Positions 40,555 to 51,038 of a stretch of DNA of 64,000 nt are shown one piece after another; within the stretch, counting starts at the first letter, position 1; the number at the start of each line of letters is the position of its first letter. Made by a program: the position numbers and the translations under genes. Source of the stretch: Gracilaria vermiculophylla (taxonomy: Eukaryota > Rhodophyta > Florideophyceae > Gracilariales > Gracilariaceae); the NCBI GenBank assembly GCA_019155205.2, contig JAHNZQ020000308.1:3003910-3067909 (forward strand), written 5' to 3'. A model generated the notes under the pieces. The model searched no databases. It saw only the letters and a list, made by a program, of their open reading frames with translations, and was not told the origin of the DNA.

Positions 40555-43175
40555 CTAGTATCCATGATTCAACATCTCCCATGTTTGCAAGTCGTTCTGT
40601 GCCGAGTCGTTGGACATTCTATCCATCACTCGTCGGTGCACCTGTCGCAGGTAGTTCACATAACTGTGCGGGCCAGTACCTTGGTCTTCTATCAACAGCG
40701 GAATCAAAAACTTGGCCTCCCCGCCGGCACCGGGAGCGCTTCGCACAACCACCTGCGGCTTCGAGAGCCCACGTCGCTCTCCCACAATGCGACCGATGAT
40801 TCTGGCAATCCGTTGTCCCTTCTCGCCCACATCCTTAGTCAGAGCCGCAGACCCCGCCGTTTCCGCTCGGATGCACAGCCGGCCCTGACCAATTTGCACA
40901 ATCACATCTTCCGCCTCTCTCTTGTCCACCTGAGTTCCCAACCAGAGAACCATTTGCATGCCGTTCTCCACCAACAGCATTTTGTTGTCAGCCAGTGACT
41001 CGGCGCCGAGAGGAATCGTGTTCGGAAGTGCAATAGGCTCTTTTGCCGAACCCTGTGGTTTCGGCAACTCAACTCCTGCCGCCGACACCACGGGGTCCGC
41101 AGGAGGGGGCAACGGATATCCAGCCTTCTCATGCAAGTTGGTCAGGTCCCACATCCGCGGATAGCACAAGGCGGCAATCTCCGACACCTTTGCGCTGTTG
41201 ATGAAAGACAAAGTAGCCGCCCGTTCATCCACTGTCACAGCATCCGGCGCCTGCATGGACAACGCTGCCTTGCGGAACGCGACAGACTTGAGAAGTCCGA
41301 GCATCAGGACGGGCAGCACTTTCAGAGCTTCTGGCAGGATAAGCTGGCCACTCAGAGAGGCAGTGGTGCAATGCTTGCGGTAGACGTAAAACATCTTGGC
41401 CGTCTTTTCGGTCAGCGCGTCGCCTGCCTTCGAGAAGTTCGAGCCGCCAATGAGCACGGCCGAGCTGGCCTTCTTTGCAAGATACGCGGCCGTTGCATCG
41501 ACATCAGCATGTCTGAAAACCTCAGCCAAAACAGTTGTCTTCTGCGCAAACATGGTGTGCACGCGGATGCATCTCCTGCCCAAAAAGTCGGTGTGCAACA
41601 CAGCGCACTGCACGCATGCATCATCGTAAAAGGACGAGGAAGTGCCACCATATCTGCTGGCACCCCTTTTATCATCAGGACTCAGCTTTGAGGAAACGGT
41701 GATTTCAAGCCCCACGGTGGTTGAGGCGTCGAAAACAGGGCCTGCAATGTCATCTCCCCGCTGCGGTCGTCCAAAATGGCCAATGTATTCTCCCTTCACA
41801 TCCAGCCCAGGAGAAGTTCGAACTCTCAACAACGATTCGAAAGCACGCGGTTCACTCGCCGCGACGCAAAGCGACCGATGCAATGACGCCCCATCGCGAA
41901 CAGGGTCGAAAGCGGAAAACAGGTGCATGCGACCACCGCAAGCGCGTGGAACTCTCCCCAGCGTAGCGGCGTCGATGTAGACGGAGGACGGAGCCAGGAA
42001 CAAATCCACAGTGGCCTGCACCTCAGCGAGCTCACAGCCCAGAATTTCATAGTTGGGTGTGGCTTCTTTGAGCAGACTCATTTCACGGTCCTCTCCGCCA
42101 CCAATGGCGCCGCCGCCGCGGCGCTCGAGCTTGGACACGCCGGCAGTGGGAAGAGAGCCGGCCACGACAAACGCCTTTCCGCCACAGTCGGCAAACGCAA
42201 GCTTGATAGCTTGCAGCGCAGACCCAAGCGAACACTCGATCGAGAGCGTGCTTTGGTGGCCATTCGGATCGGCTTGCGGGGCGGCATTCAGCCCGTGCGC
42301 TTCAATGGCGGCATCGACAGCAAACAATGCCTGTTTCGGGGTGAGGAACAGAGCATCGCCGCCGAGGGGCACAAACGGATCCATTATATCTGGAACGTAC
42401 TGCGTAGTGACATTCTTTCCGTCCTCTGCGCCGCGGGCGTCAAAGAAATGCAGACCTTTGTCAAAAGTAACGACAGCAACGCGCGCGCCCTGATTGCTTC
42501 CCGGCAGTAAATTGGAGGCAATGGCGGATCTGATGGACCTGATGGCAAACGCGGAAAGGCCCGAAGCCACAGAGCCGGACGACACGTCAAGTGCAAAAAT
42601 GTAGCACGGAGGCTTGGGTGGACGAATGCAATAGTCCGGGGATCCGACAATGTAGTCGACAGATCCCAGGCGGAGCTCGTGGCGCTGGTCGGCGTCCATT
42701 CTGAGCCCGGTGGCGGGGGAGATCGGGGAGAAATGCTCAGTAGGGGTGGAGTTGACATGAGTGCATAAATTACATTGGAACTGGGAGCCACCGCTGATGA
42801 ACTTGAAGCCCGGGTTTGCATAGGCATTGCATCGTTCGCATCGGAGAGGGCCGCCAATCTGCTTGGACGAAAAATCGACGACGGGCACGGGCATTTCGGC
42901 GGGCTGGTGGTTGGCAAACGGGGTGATCATGACGGCCAACGGCAGGGCGCTGAGCGACATGAGGGTGGGGTCGGAGGCAATGGCATTGGTAGTGAGGCGC
43001 ATGAATCGCAAGCGGGCACTCCCGTCATCGACGGAAATGAAGTCGGCATTGGAGGCGGGAATGGATGGGAACGAGGACCCCTCGGCGACGAGCGACATGG
43101 CGCGATGGAAGTAGGGGCGCGGGGCGCCACACGGCGGCTCGACGGAACACGGGCGCGGCATCATGGAGGAGTTGA

Positions 43176-43213
<38 letters not shown>

Positions 43214-43603
43214 GGCTGCTGCGGCTGGGCGGCGGCGGGCGGGGCATGCGGGGCGCTGGCGGCGTACGGCTTGGGCTGGCTGCCGGCGTAGCCAGGGGGG
43301 AGCGGACGCGCGGGGGCGAGGGGGGCGGGGTTGGGGCGCATGTTGGACGGGCGCATGTTGGACGGGCGCATGGGCGGGGGCGGGGGCGGGGCGGCGGTTT
43401 GCGGCGCGGGCGCGGAGGGCGATGTGACCGGCGGTGCGTACGGGGCGGCGGCGGCGGAACCATTGGGCTGAAGCGACATGGAGTGCATGCGCGCGTGGAG
43501 CGGTTGCTGTTGCTGTTGCGGCGGGGGGCGCATGGCGCCGTAGTGCGGCGCGGGCGGCGGCGCACGGTGCGGCACGCGGGGAGCGGCGGCTTGCAGGTGG
43601 CTC

Positions 43604-43651
<48 letters not shown>

Positions 43652-44028
43652 ATGGGCGCCATGGGCGACGGCTTCGGCATGGGCGGCGCTGCGCGCGTGT
43701 GCGGCGGCGGCGGGCGCAGCGGCGGCGCGTGGCGCATTGGCGGCGGCTGGCGCATGGGCGGCGGCGCGAGGCGCGCGGCGGCGGGCGGCTGCTGCGCGCG
43801 GGCGTTGGGCGGATGCATCGGCGGCGGCGCGCGGTGGAAGGGCGCTGCGCGCGGCGACATGGCGCCGGGCGGCTGCGGCGGCTGCGACGGCTGCGGCGGC
43901 TGCGGCGGCTGCGGCGGCTGCGGCGGCTGCGCGGCGAGCTTGGGATCGCGCGGGCGCGCGGGCGGCGACGCGTACTGCGCGCGCTGCTGCACGTTGCGCG
44001 GGGGGTAGGGGGCGCCGGGCGTGTGCAT
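40555..44028 (-). CDS. SEC24: COPII coat cargo adaptor Sec24
   Basis: This single-exon 1157-residue protein starts at ATG 44026-44028; the open frame runs farther upstream only because stops are rare at this GC. The N-terminal ~300 residues are disordered, with QPP repeats, two poly-Gln runs encoded by (CAG)n (about 126-140 and 272-285), Pro and Met-Arg-Pro repeats. The Sec23/24 zinc finger follows near 395-420 (CERCNAYANPGFKF, CNLC), then the trunk (YIFALDVSSGSVASGL), beta-sandwich, helical (MLGLLKSVAFRKA) and gelsolin-like domains (MQMVLWLGTQV, YVNYLRQVH). Sec24 selects cargo into COPII vesicles at ER exit sites. The C-terminal 850 residues are highly typical. It is divergent from QNG1 with only 263 bp between starts. 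Confidence 0.95.
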
Positions 44029-44291
44029 GGCGGCGGGGCGGGGCGGGGCGGGGCGGGGCGGGGACGGCTGCGGCCGGATCGGCGCGGGGGCGCGGCGCGC
44101 TGCGGGACGGTGAAGAGCGCGGGGCGCGGCGCGGCGCGGCGCGGCGTCCGCGCGCGGGCTCGCACGCGCGCGCGTGCTTGTTGATTGACGCGCGCGGCGC
44201 GCGCGCTCATTGGCTGCCGCCGCCGCGCGCCGCCGCGCCATGTCTCTGGCGCGCCGCCGCGCCGCCGCGCCGCGCGGCAGCGGCGCGCGCC
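44029..44291. promoter_or_regulatory. Compact bidirectional promoter, SEC24 / QNG1
   Basis: This 263 bp spacer lies between divergent start codons. It is nearly all G+C, with tandem GGGGC repeats at 44036-44062 (GGGGCGGGGC words, Sp1-like GC boxes) and GCGCGC runs. There is no TATA-like word. Confidence 0.6.
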
Positions 44292-45484
44292 ATGGACGGC
44301 GCGCCCAGCGAGCGCGTGCGGCGCGGCGCGGCGCTGGTGGCGGCGCTGCGCGACGCGCCCGTGCGCGTGGACGCCGCGGCGTGCGCCAGGGCGGCGTCGT
44401 TCCTGCACCCGCTGCTGCGCGCGACGGCGCACTCGCCGCAGAGCGTGTCGCGCGCCTGGTGCGGCGCCAACGGGCTGCACCCCGCGTCCCCCTCCGCGCA
44501 AGCGCTAGAATGGTCAGTGGCGCGCGCCCCCCCCCCTCTCCCCCCCCCCCCCGCGCCACGCGCGCCGCCAACGTGCTCACACTCCGCGCCGCGCGCAGCA
44601 GGATTTTCACCGTCGACACGCTCAACTTTTGCTTCTGGACGCCGAGCCACGTGCCGCCGTTCACCGTGCTGTACCGGGGAAGGCGGCACACCGGCTACTG
44701 GGCGCTTTGCGCCGCCGTGAACCGCGCCATGGAGGAGCAAATCCCCATGACCGACGCGCACTTCCTCAGCACGGTCGATGAGCGCACGATGGCGCACGTG
44801 TTCAGGTCGGCAACCGCCTCGCCCATCCCGCTGCTCGAGCGCAGAGTGCAGGCGCTCAACGAGGCCGGGCGCGTGCTCAAGCAAAAGTTCAACGCGTCCG
44901 TGCACTGCCTGGTGCAGAGCGCGCACGGCAGCTGCCAGACGCTCATACAAACGCTCGTGTGCAATTTCAAGTCGTACGACGACTCGGTGGCGCTGGACGC
45001 GCTGAGCGCGTGCGACAGCCAGCGGCGGCGATGGGCGCAGCAGATGCAAGCGGAGCGGCTGTACTTGTTGAAGCGCGCGCAGATTGTGGTGGCCGACATG
45101 TGGGCGTGCTTTGCGGGCAGCGACCAGTACCAATTCCGCGACATTCACACGCTCACCATGTTTGCCGACTACCGAGTTCCGCAAGTGCTCGTGTGGCTGG
45201 GTGCATTGAAATACTCGCCCGCCCTGATGAAAGAGCTGCAGGCGGAGGTTGAACTGCAGCCTGGTTGCCTCACAGAGGTTCAGATTCGAGCGTGCTCCAT
45301 TCATGCCGTCGAGCTCATTCGAGCGCACCTGCAACAGCTGCAGTCGCGCAGCGATGCACAACAACTCAGTCGCATGCCAATCAATTCCGTGCTCATTGAT
45401 TTTTTGTTGTGGGACTACGCTGCTGCTCACCAACACCAACTGCAGCACATTCCCATACACCGCGTTCGATCTGTTTACTACTGA
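44292..45484 (+). CDS. QNG1: Queuosine 5'-phosphate N-glycosylase (queuosine salvage), 2 exons
   Basis: Exon 1 (44292-44512) is joined to exon 2 (44602-45484) across an 89 bp intron (donor GTCAGT at 44513, acceptor GCAGCAG ending 44601), giving 367 residues. The intron is almost wholly C and pyrimidine. Splicing creates ALEWIFTVDTLNFCFW, matching the family's VDTLNFSFW motif. Further hallmarks are HTGYWALCAAVNRAMEEQIP, LNEAGRVL, LYLLKRAQIVVADMW, ITMFADYRVPQVL-like LTMFADYRVPQVLVWLGAL, and the C-terminal DFLLWDYA and HRVRSVYY. QNG1 (DUF2419, C9orf64) releases queuine from queuosine-5'-phosphate so it can be re-inserted at tRNA position 34. Eukaryotes cannot make queuine, so this marks a scavenging organism. 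GC falls markedly from exon 1 to the 3' end. Confidence 0.93.
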
Positions 45485-45840
45485 ATCAAATCCACTGCCA
45501 ACCGTTTCTTCTTCTGCGTTTCTGCAGCCATCAACAGCATTTACCGTTTGACCCAAGCACGTCCCCCCAACGCTCTGCTCTTCAACCACACTCATCCTTG
45601 CCCGCACGCACAACGCCCATACACAAACAAGCATTGCATAAACTACCACAACCCCAACCTCCAATAACATGACAACCAACACAGCCTTATCATGCAGTGC
45701 GCTGTTTCTTTTCTTCAAAGCACCCACGCTTGCGACGCAGCCACGAGCAATGTGCACCCAAAGGCGCGTACCACCTGGTGTGCTGCGCAAGCCACGCGTG
45801 CAGAGGGAGCGAGTGCGTGCTGCCCCCGACACAACACTGC
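45485..45840. other. Convergent 3' flanks, QNG1 / AAA ATPase
   Basis: This 356 bp region of moderate GC between two stop codons holds no gene. It likely contains both polyadenylation regions. Confidence 0.45.
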
Positions 45841-47441
45841 CTACGGCGCACGCCAGCGTGCAATCATATCAGCCGCGCTTTGGTCGACGTGCGGCTGCAC
45901 GCCGTCGAACGCAACGTCAATGTCGCGCGCGCTGATATCCCTGTTTTGGTTGAGCGCGCCGAGCGCGGCGGCGCGGCAAGCGCCCTGAATGTCGGCGCCG
46001 CTGAAGCCCTCGGCGTCGGCCGCGCGTGCGCACACGCGCTCGCACACGGCTGCGCGCAGCATCATGCGCCGCGCAAACAGCAGCGCGATGCGCGCGCGGT
46101 CCTGCGCGCCGGGCAGCGGCACCAACACGCACGCGCCAAAGCGGCCGGGGCGCAGCAGCGAGCGCGCCACCAGCCACGGCACGTTGGTGGCGGCCACGAC
46201 GCTGACGCCGCGCGGCAGCCGGTCCAGCAGCGCGCCCAGCACGGCGGGCAGCCTGCGCAGCGCCGGCGCGAACAGCGCGTCCACCTCGTCGAAGAAGAGC
46301 AGCGCGGGCGCGCGCGCGGCGGCGCGCGCAAAGTGCGCGCGCAGCAGCCGCTCCGACTCGCCCACCGCGCCGCGCGCCAGCGCCGCCGCCTGCAGCGCCA
46401 CCAGCCGCGCGCGCCCCGCCGCCGCCGCCGCGCGCACCAGCGACGTCTTGCCCGTGCCCGGCGCGCCGTACAGCAGCAGCGCGCCGCGCGGCCGCGCGCG
46501 CGCGCGCGGCTGCAGCAGCCGCTGCAGCTGCTGGTGCGCCAGCGGCGCGCCCGGCAGCGCGTCGCGCACGCGCTGCCACGCGCGCGCGGCGGCGCGCGGC
46601 GCGCGCGCGTCGTGCTGCTCGTGCTGGCCGCCGCGCGCGGCGGCGCGCGGCGGCAGCGCCAGCGACAGGTCGCACGCGCCCGCCACGGCCGGGTGCAGCT
46701 CGGCGCGCGCGGTGGCCAGCACGAGCAGCACGACGCGCGCGGCGCGGCGCACGAGGCGGCGCAGCGCCAGGAAGGCGGCGGCGTGCGCGCGCAGCGCGGG
46801 CGCAAAGGTGAGGTGCGCGTCGTCCACGACGAGCACGGCGGGCGCGGCGGCGGCGGCGGCGGCCGCGTAGTACTGCAGCGCTTTGAACAGGTGCGGCGCG
46901 TGCGCGACGGCCAGGTCGGACGGCTGCAGCCGAATGAACGTGGCGCTGTTGCGCGCGACGGCGGAGGCGGCCAGCGACGACTTTCCGCCGCCAGGCTGAG
47001 CGAGCAGCAGGATGGAGCGCGGCGCAAACGGGTGCGCGCACAGCGCGGCGCGCAGCACGGCGTGCAACGGCGGCGAGGTGTCCGCGCGCGGGGGCGCCGG
47101 CGCGCGGAGCGAGGGCGGTATGGGCGGCAGCAGAAACGTGCTCGTGTCGTGCGCGGTGTGCAGCGCGTTGCTGGGCTCGCAGCGCTCCACGACGACGGAG
47201 AACGGGTGTGCAACAAACGGCAGCTCGTACGGCTCGGCGCGCGGCGGCAGCTCGGCGCGCAGAAAGTAGTCGCGGAGGAGGGCGGCGCTCGCCGTGGGAG
47301 CGCCGCGCGACTGCCAGCTGAGACGGAACAGCAGCGCGCTGGCCGTCGGCGGCGGCGGCGGCGGCGGCGGCTGCGGCTGCGGCGGCTGCGGCGGCTGCGG
47401 CGGCAGCGGCTGCGGCTGCGGCGCACACGCGCTGCGCGCCA

Positions 47442-47442
<1 letters not shown>
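45841..47442 (-). CDS. Divergent tandem-AAA (CDC48-type) ATPase
   Basis: This 533-residue protein has a Pro/Gln-rich N-terminus (1-35). The D1-like domain has AQPGGGKSS (Walker A, about 148-155) and AVLVVDDAH (Walker B, about 201-209) but is short and divergent. The D2-like domain has GAPGTGKTS (about 325-333), LLFFDEVDALF (about 380-390), the sensor VVAATNVP, RPGRFG and FSGADIQGACRAAALGAL, the last typical of the CDC48/PEX/AFG2 group. The D2 pore loop reads ARGAVGESE, where relatives have an aromatic before Val/Phe-Gly-Glu, so the usual gripping aromatic is missing. It could be a compact PEX1/PEX6- or AFG2B/SPATA5L1-like member. I cannot decide. It is divergent from HisG, 270 bp apart. Confidence 0.8.
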
Positions 47443-47475
<33 letters not shown>

Positions 47476-47712
47476 AGGGGCACGGTGGCGCGGGGGCGCT
47501 GTGCAGCGGCGAGCACTCGCGGCGGAGCACTCTCACTCGCACGCGATCGACTGGTGGCTGGCTGCGCGCGCGGGCAGATTTTGGAGTAAAAAGCACAATG
47601 CGGCGCGTCGGCGCAGCGCACGGCACCGAGCCGCTCGTGTTCGATGATGGAGCGACGCCGTGGTGGGCGGCGCGGAGAGAGCGAGGCGAGCAAGGCGGCT
47701 GCATCGCCCCCC
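47443..47712. promoter_or_regulatory. Bidirectional promoter, AAA ATPase / HisG
   Basis: This 270 bp spacer between divergent start codons is GC-rich with GGC runs at the AAA side. It ends in CGCCCCCC directly before the HisG ATG. Confidence 0.55.
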
Positions 47713-48915
47713 ATGACGACGCGTGGCGCGTTCCAGGCGCCGCTGCCGCTGCCGCTGGCGCTGCCGCTGGCGCCGCGGCCGCCGCTGGCGGTGCGCGCGG
47801 CGGCGCGCGCGCGCGTGGCGCGGCGGCAGCCCGGGATGGCGGCGAGCGCGGGGCGGCGCAGCAAGATCCGGCTGGCCATGCCGTCCAAGGGCGACACGCT
47901 GGCGGCGACGCAGCGGCTGCTGAGCGAGGTGGGCATGGACGTGCAGCTGCACAACCCGCGGCAGTACGTGGCGGCGCTGCGCGGGTCGGACGTGGAGGTG
48001 TGGCTGCAGCGGCCGGCCGACATTGTGCGGCAGGTGCGCGACGGGCACTGCGACCTGGGCATCGTCGGGCACGACCTGGTGGCCGAGCACGGCGGGGCGC
48101 GCGGCGCCGTGGTGGCCGTGCACGAGCGGCTGGGCTACGGCGAGTGCCGGCTGGCCGTGGGCGTGCCCATGCGGTGGGGCGAGTGCGGCGACATGGCGGC
48201 GCTGCGGCAGCGCGCGTGCGGCGGCGAGCTGCGCATCGCCACCAAGTACGTGAACGAGACGCGGCGCTTCCTGCTGCAGCACGGCATCGACAAGTACCGG
48301 GTGGTGAAGATGGACGGGGCGCTGGAGGCGTCGACGCAGATGGGCACGGCGGACTGCATCATCGACCTGGTGTCGTCCGGCACGACGCTGCGCGAGAACC
48401 TGCTCAAGGAAATCGCGGGCGGCACGCTGCTGTCGTCGTCCATGCAGCTGGTGGCCAACCGGGCGCACATCTCGGACGAGGGCGCGTTTGGCGAGCGGCT
48501 GCGCGCCGTGACGCGCGAGCTGCTGGAGCGCATCGAGGCGCACCTGCTGGGCAAGGACAACTACAACGTGATCGCCAACATCCGCGGCTCCAGCATGGTG
48601 GACGTGAGCCGGCGGCTGGCGTCGCAGAGCAACCTGCGCGGCATGGACGGCCCCACGGTGAGCCCGGTGGTGCCGCCGGCGGACGCGGACGAAGGCATGT
48701 ACGCCATCAGCATCGTGCTGCCCAAGGAGCAGCTGTACTCGGCGATCCAGCAGCTGCGCCGCGTGGGCGGCTCCGGCGTGACGGTGCTGCCCGTGTCGTT
48801 TGTGTTTCCGCAGCACTGCCGCCGGTGGAGCGCGCTGATGCGCGAGATCGGGCTGCACGCGGGCGACGGCGCGCGCGGCGCCGCTGGCGCACGCGGCGTG
48901 GCGTCGCGCGCGTGA
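47713..48915 (+). CDS. HISG: ATP phosphoribosyltransferase (long form), plastid-targeted
   Basis: This 400-residue precursor is taken from ATG 47713 (MTTRGAF start). ATGs at 47644 and 47647 would add 22-23 charged residues and weaken the transit peptide. Mature features include KIRLAMPSKGDTL near the N-terminus, DVEVWLQRPADIVRQV, GHCDLGIVGHDLV, RIATKYVNETRRF, the PRPP-binding segment MGTADCIIDLVSSGTTLREN, and a C-terminal ACT-like regulatory domain (from about 300, PTVSPVVPP to VLPVSF). The enzyme condenses ATP with PRPP in the first, histidine-inhibited step of histidine synthesis, which takes place in plastids in plants. Long-form hexameric HisG has the regulatory domain and needs no HisZ. 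Confidence 0.95.
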   Translation: MTTRGAFQAPLPLPLALPLAPRPPLAVRAAARARVARRQPGMAASAGRRSKIRLAMPSKGDTLAATQRLLSEVGMDVQLHNPRQYVAALRGSDVEVWLQRPADIVRQVRDGHCDLGIVGHDLVAEHGGARGAVVAVHERLGYGECRLAVGVPMRWGECGDMAALRQRACGGELRIATKYVNETRRFLLQHGIDKYRVVKMDGALEASTQMGTADCIIDLVSSGTTLRENLLKEIAGGTLLSSSMQLVANRAHISDEGAFGERLRAVTRELLERIEAHLLGKDNYNVIANIRGSSMVDVSRRLASQSNLRGMDGPTVSPVVPPADADEGMYAISIVLPKEQLYSAIQQLRRVGGSGVTVLPVSFVFPQHCRRWSALMREIGLHAGDGARGAAGARGVASRA

Positions 48916-48977
48916 GCGCGGCCGGCGCCCGCGACGCGGCGGCGCGCGGCGGTGCGCGCGAGGCGGCGGTGCGCACG

Positions 48978-49050
48978 ATGGCGCGGTGGCGCAGTGGCGC
49001 GGTGGCGCAGTGGCGCAGTGGCGCAGTGGCGCAGTGGCGCAGTGGCGCAC
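48978..49050. repeat. 9 bp tandem repeat GTGGCGCAG/GTGGCGCGG
   Basis: About eight near-perfect copies of GTGGCGCAG, some with GG in place of AG near the end. Simple tandem duplication in non-coding 3' flank. Confidence 0.85.
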
Positions 49051-49103
49051 GACGTGGCGCGCGCCACTTGGAGGAGGCTGTCGTAGGAGCTGCGTAGCAC
49101 TGG

Positions 49104-49104
<1 letters not shown>

Positions 49105-49133
<29 letters not shown>
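49105..49133. repeat. (AC)n microsatellite
   Basis: Fourteen uninterrupted AC dinucleotides flanked by GGA and AAAAG. Confidence 0.9.
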
Positions 49134-49138
<5 letters not shown>

Positions 49139-49364
49139 TTGCTGCTGGTCGGGGGGCGGCGCGGGCGCGCGTTGCGCGCGCAACGCACCGTGGGGGGCAC
49201 GGCGGCGGCGGCGGCGGCGGCACACGCGCGGCGCGCTCGCGAGGCGAGGCGCGCGCGCGCGCGCGCGGCGCGCGCGCGGCGGCGAGCCGCGTCGCAAGAC
49301 CGCGCGCACGCGCGGCGCGGCGCGCGTCAAAGTGTGCGCGCGGCGGCGGCGGCGGCGGCGGCGC

Positions 49365-50003
49365 TCAGAGCAGCGCGGCGCGCAGGCGCGGCGGCGCCAG
49401 CGCGAAGAGCGGGCGGCACGCGGCGCAGGCGCTGAACAGCGCGCGCAGCGGCGCCAGCGCCGAGTGCGCGCGCGCGGGGCGCGCCCACGTCGTGTACGTG
49501 GTCACGCGCACGCCGTCCACCACCAGGTCGCCGTGCAGCGTCTGCGGGTTGTACAGCCCGCGCGCCGCGCGCCGCCGCACGCCCGCCACCTCCGCCGCCC
49601 CGCCGTCGCCGCGCTGCAGCACGTCGCCCGCGCGCACGCCCGCCGCCGCCACCACGCGCCCGTTGGCGTACAGCAGGTGCCCCGCCGTCAGCACCACCGC
49701 CCCCCCGCCGCGCAGCTGCAGCGCCACGAAGCGCCCCCGCGCCTGCGCGCCCTCGTGCGTGAACATGAACACGCGGCTGTACTGCCCGCCGCCCACGTGC
49801 ACGCTGTCGCCCACCGCCAGCTCCTCCATCCGCCGCGTCGACCCGTCCTCCAGCTCCACCCGCGCCCCCGCCGGGAAGCACACCGGCTCGTCGTCCCCGT
49901 CCCCGTCCCCGTCCCCGTCCCCATCCCCATCCCCATCTTCATCCCCATCTTCCTCTTCATCCCCATCCCCATCTCCGTCCTCGTCCCCGCCCGCCGTCTG
50001 CGT

Positions 50004-50071
<68 letters not shown>

Positions 50072-50561
50072 CCGCCGGTGCTGGCGCCGACGACGGCATC
50101 GGCGCGGCGGGCGCCGCCGCCGCCGCTGGCGACGCGGAGGCGGAGGCGGAGGCGGAGGCGGGGGGGGGGCAGCGCGCCGCGTCCTTGGCGCCGTCCAGCG
50201 CGGCGTCGCCGGGGTGGCTCAGCTGCGAGCGCCGCAGCGGCACGGCGTCCGCGGCGGACCACAGGCAGCACGGGTCGCCGAGCTCCTCGCCGTTGGACAC
50301 GCCGTCGCCGTCCGAGTCGCGCTGGCACAGCTGCTTGGTCCAGCGCAGCCCGGCCGCCTCGAAGTCGACGCCGAACGCGTTGCGCTCGGCGCCGGGCACG
50401 CAGCCGCGGTGGCCCAGGTAGCGGCACTCGATGCCGGAGCCGTCGCGCTCCCACGCGTCGCCGTTGGGGATGCGCGCGGGGTACTCGGGGCGCGCGCCGG
50501 CGCGCGGCAGCGCCAGCGCCAGCGCCAGCGCCAGCGCAGCGGCGGACACAAGCGGCGTCAT
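49365..50561 (-). CDS. Secreted Temptin-Hint (hedgehog-like) protein
   Basis: This 398-residue protein starts at ATG 50559-50561. (1) Signal peptide, about 1-24 (Leu/Ala core). (2) Temptin-like Cys domain, about 26-130: YPARIPNG, ECRYLGHRGC, GAERNAFGVDFEAAGLRWT, LCQRDSDGDGVSNGEELGDPC, matching the molluscan pheromone temptin and its protist relatives, including the calcium-binding-like DSDGDGxSNG loop. (3) Linker of Ala-Ser and Asp-Gly repeats encoded by simple repeats (about 135-222). (4) C-terminal Hint domain with nucleophile Cys (VCFPAGARVELEDG, about 226), AVGDSV, TAGHLLYANG (TxxH site, about 290) and GLYNPQTLHGDLVVDGV, as in Hog domains. (5) Hydrophobic tail of about 40 residues. There is no C-extein and no homing endonuclease, so it is not an intein. 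By analogy the Hint domain would cleave itself off before Cys and perhaps attach an adduct to the Temptin part. That is inference. Confidence 0.88.
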
Positions 50562-50629
50562 GCGGCACGGCAGGTTGCGGAGCGGGGCGGGTGGGAAGGC
50601 TCGCGCAGCGGGCGCGCGTGCGGGCGTGC

Positions 50630-50660
<31 letters not shown>

Positions 50661-50666
50661 GGGGGG

Positions 50667-50720
<54 letters not shown>

Positions 50721-50725
50721 GGGGG

Positions 50726-50764
<39 letters not shown>

Positions 50765-51000
50765 GGGGGGGCGGCGGGCGTGCGCGCGCGCGGGTGGCGG
50801 GGTGAACGCGGCGGCCGGCATGGGTGGCAGCAGCGCGCGCCTTAAGCGCGGCCGGCGGCCCAGCGCGGCGCGGCGGCGCGGCGGCCGCGGGGGAGCGCGC
50901 CACCGTAAAGCGCGCGGCGCGCGCGCCGCCACGCGCCACGCGCCGCCGACAGCGCGCGCGCACCCCGCGCGCGCGAGCGGCGCACACGCCGCCGCCCCCC

Positions 51001-51038
<38 letters not shown>

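Larger units (their letters stand above)
48916..49364. other. Convergent intergenic with two simple repeats
   Basis: This lies between the HisG stop and the Temptin-Hint stop. It contains a 9 bp tandem repeat (48978-49050) and an (AC)n microsatellite (49105-49133), then GCG-rich sequence. No gene. Confidence 0.55.

Noticed and set aside
42775..44184. 469-codon plus-strand frame opposite SEC24
   Set aside because: It consists of Arg/Gly/Leu runs created by the complementary poly-Gln and Pro coding; SEC24 explains the region.
49365..50561. Intein interpretation of the Hint domain
   Set aside because: There is no C-terminal extein, no terminal Asn-Cys/Ser junction in a host protein and no homing endonuclease; the Hint is C-terminal behind a secreted domain, as in hedgehog-type proteins.
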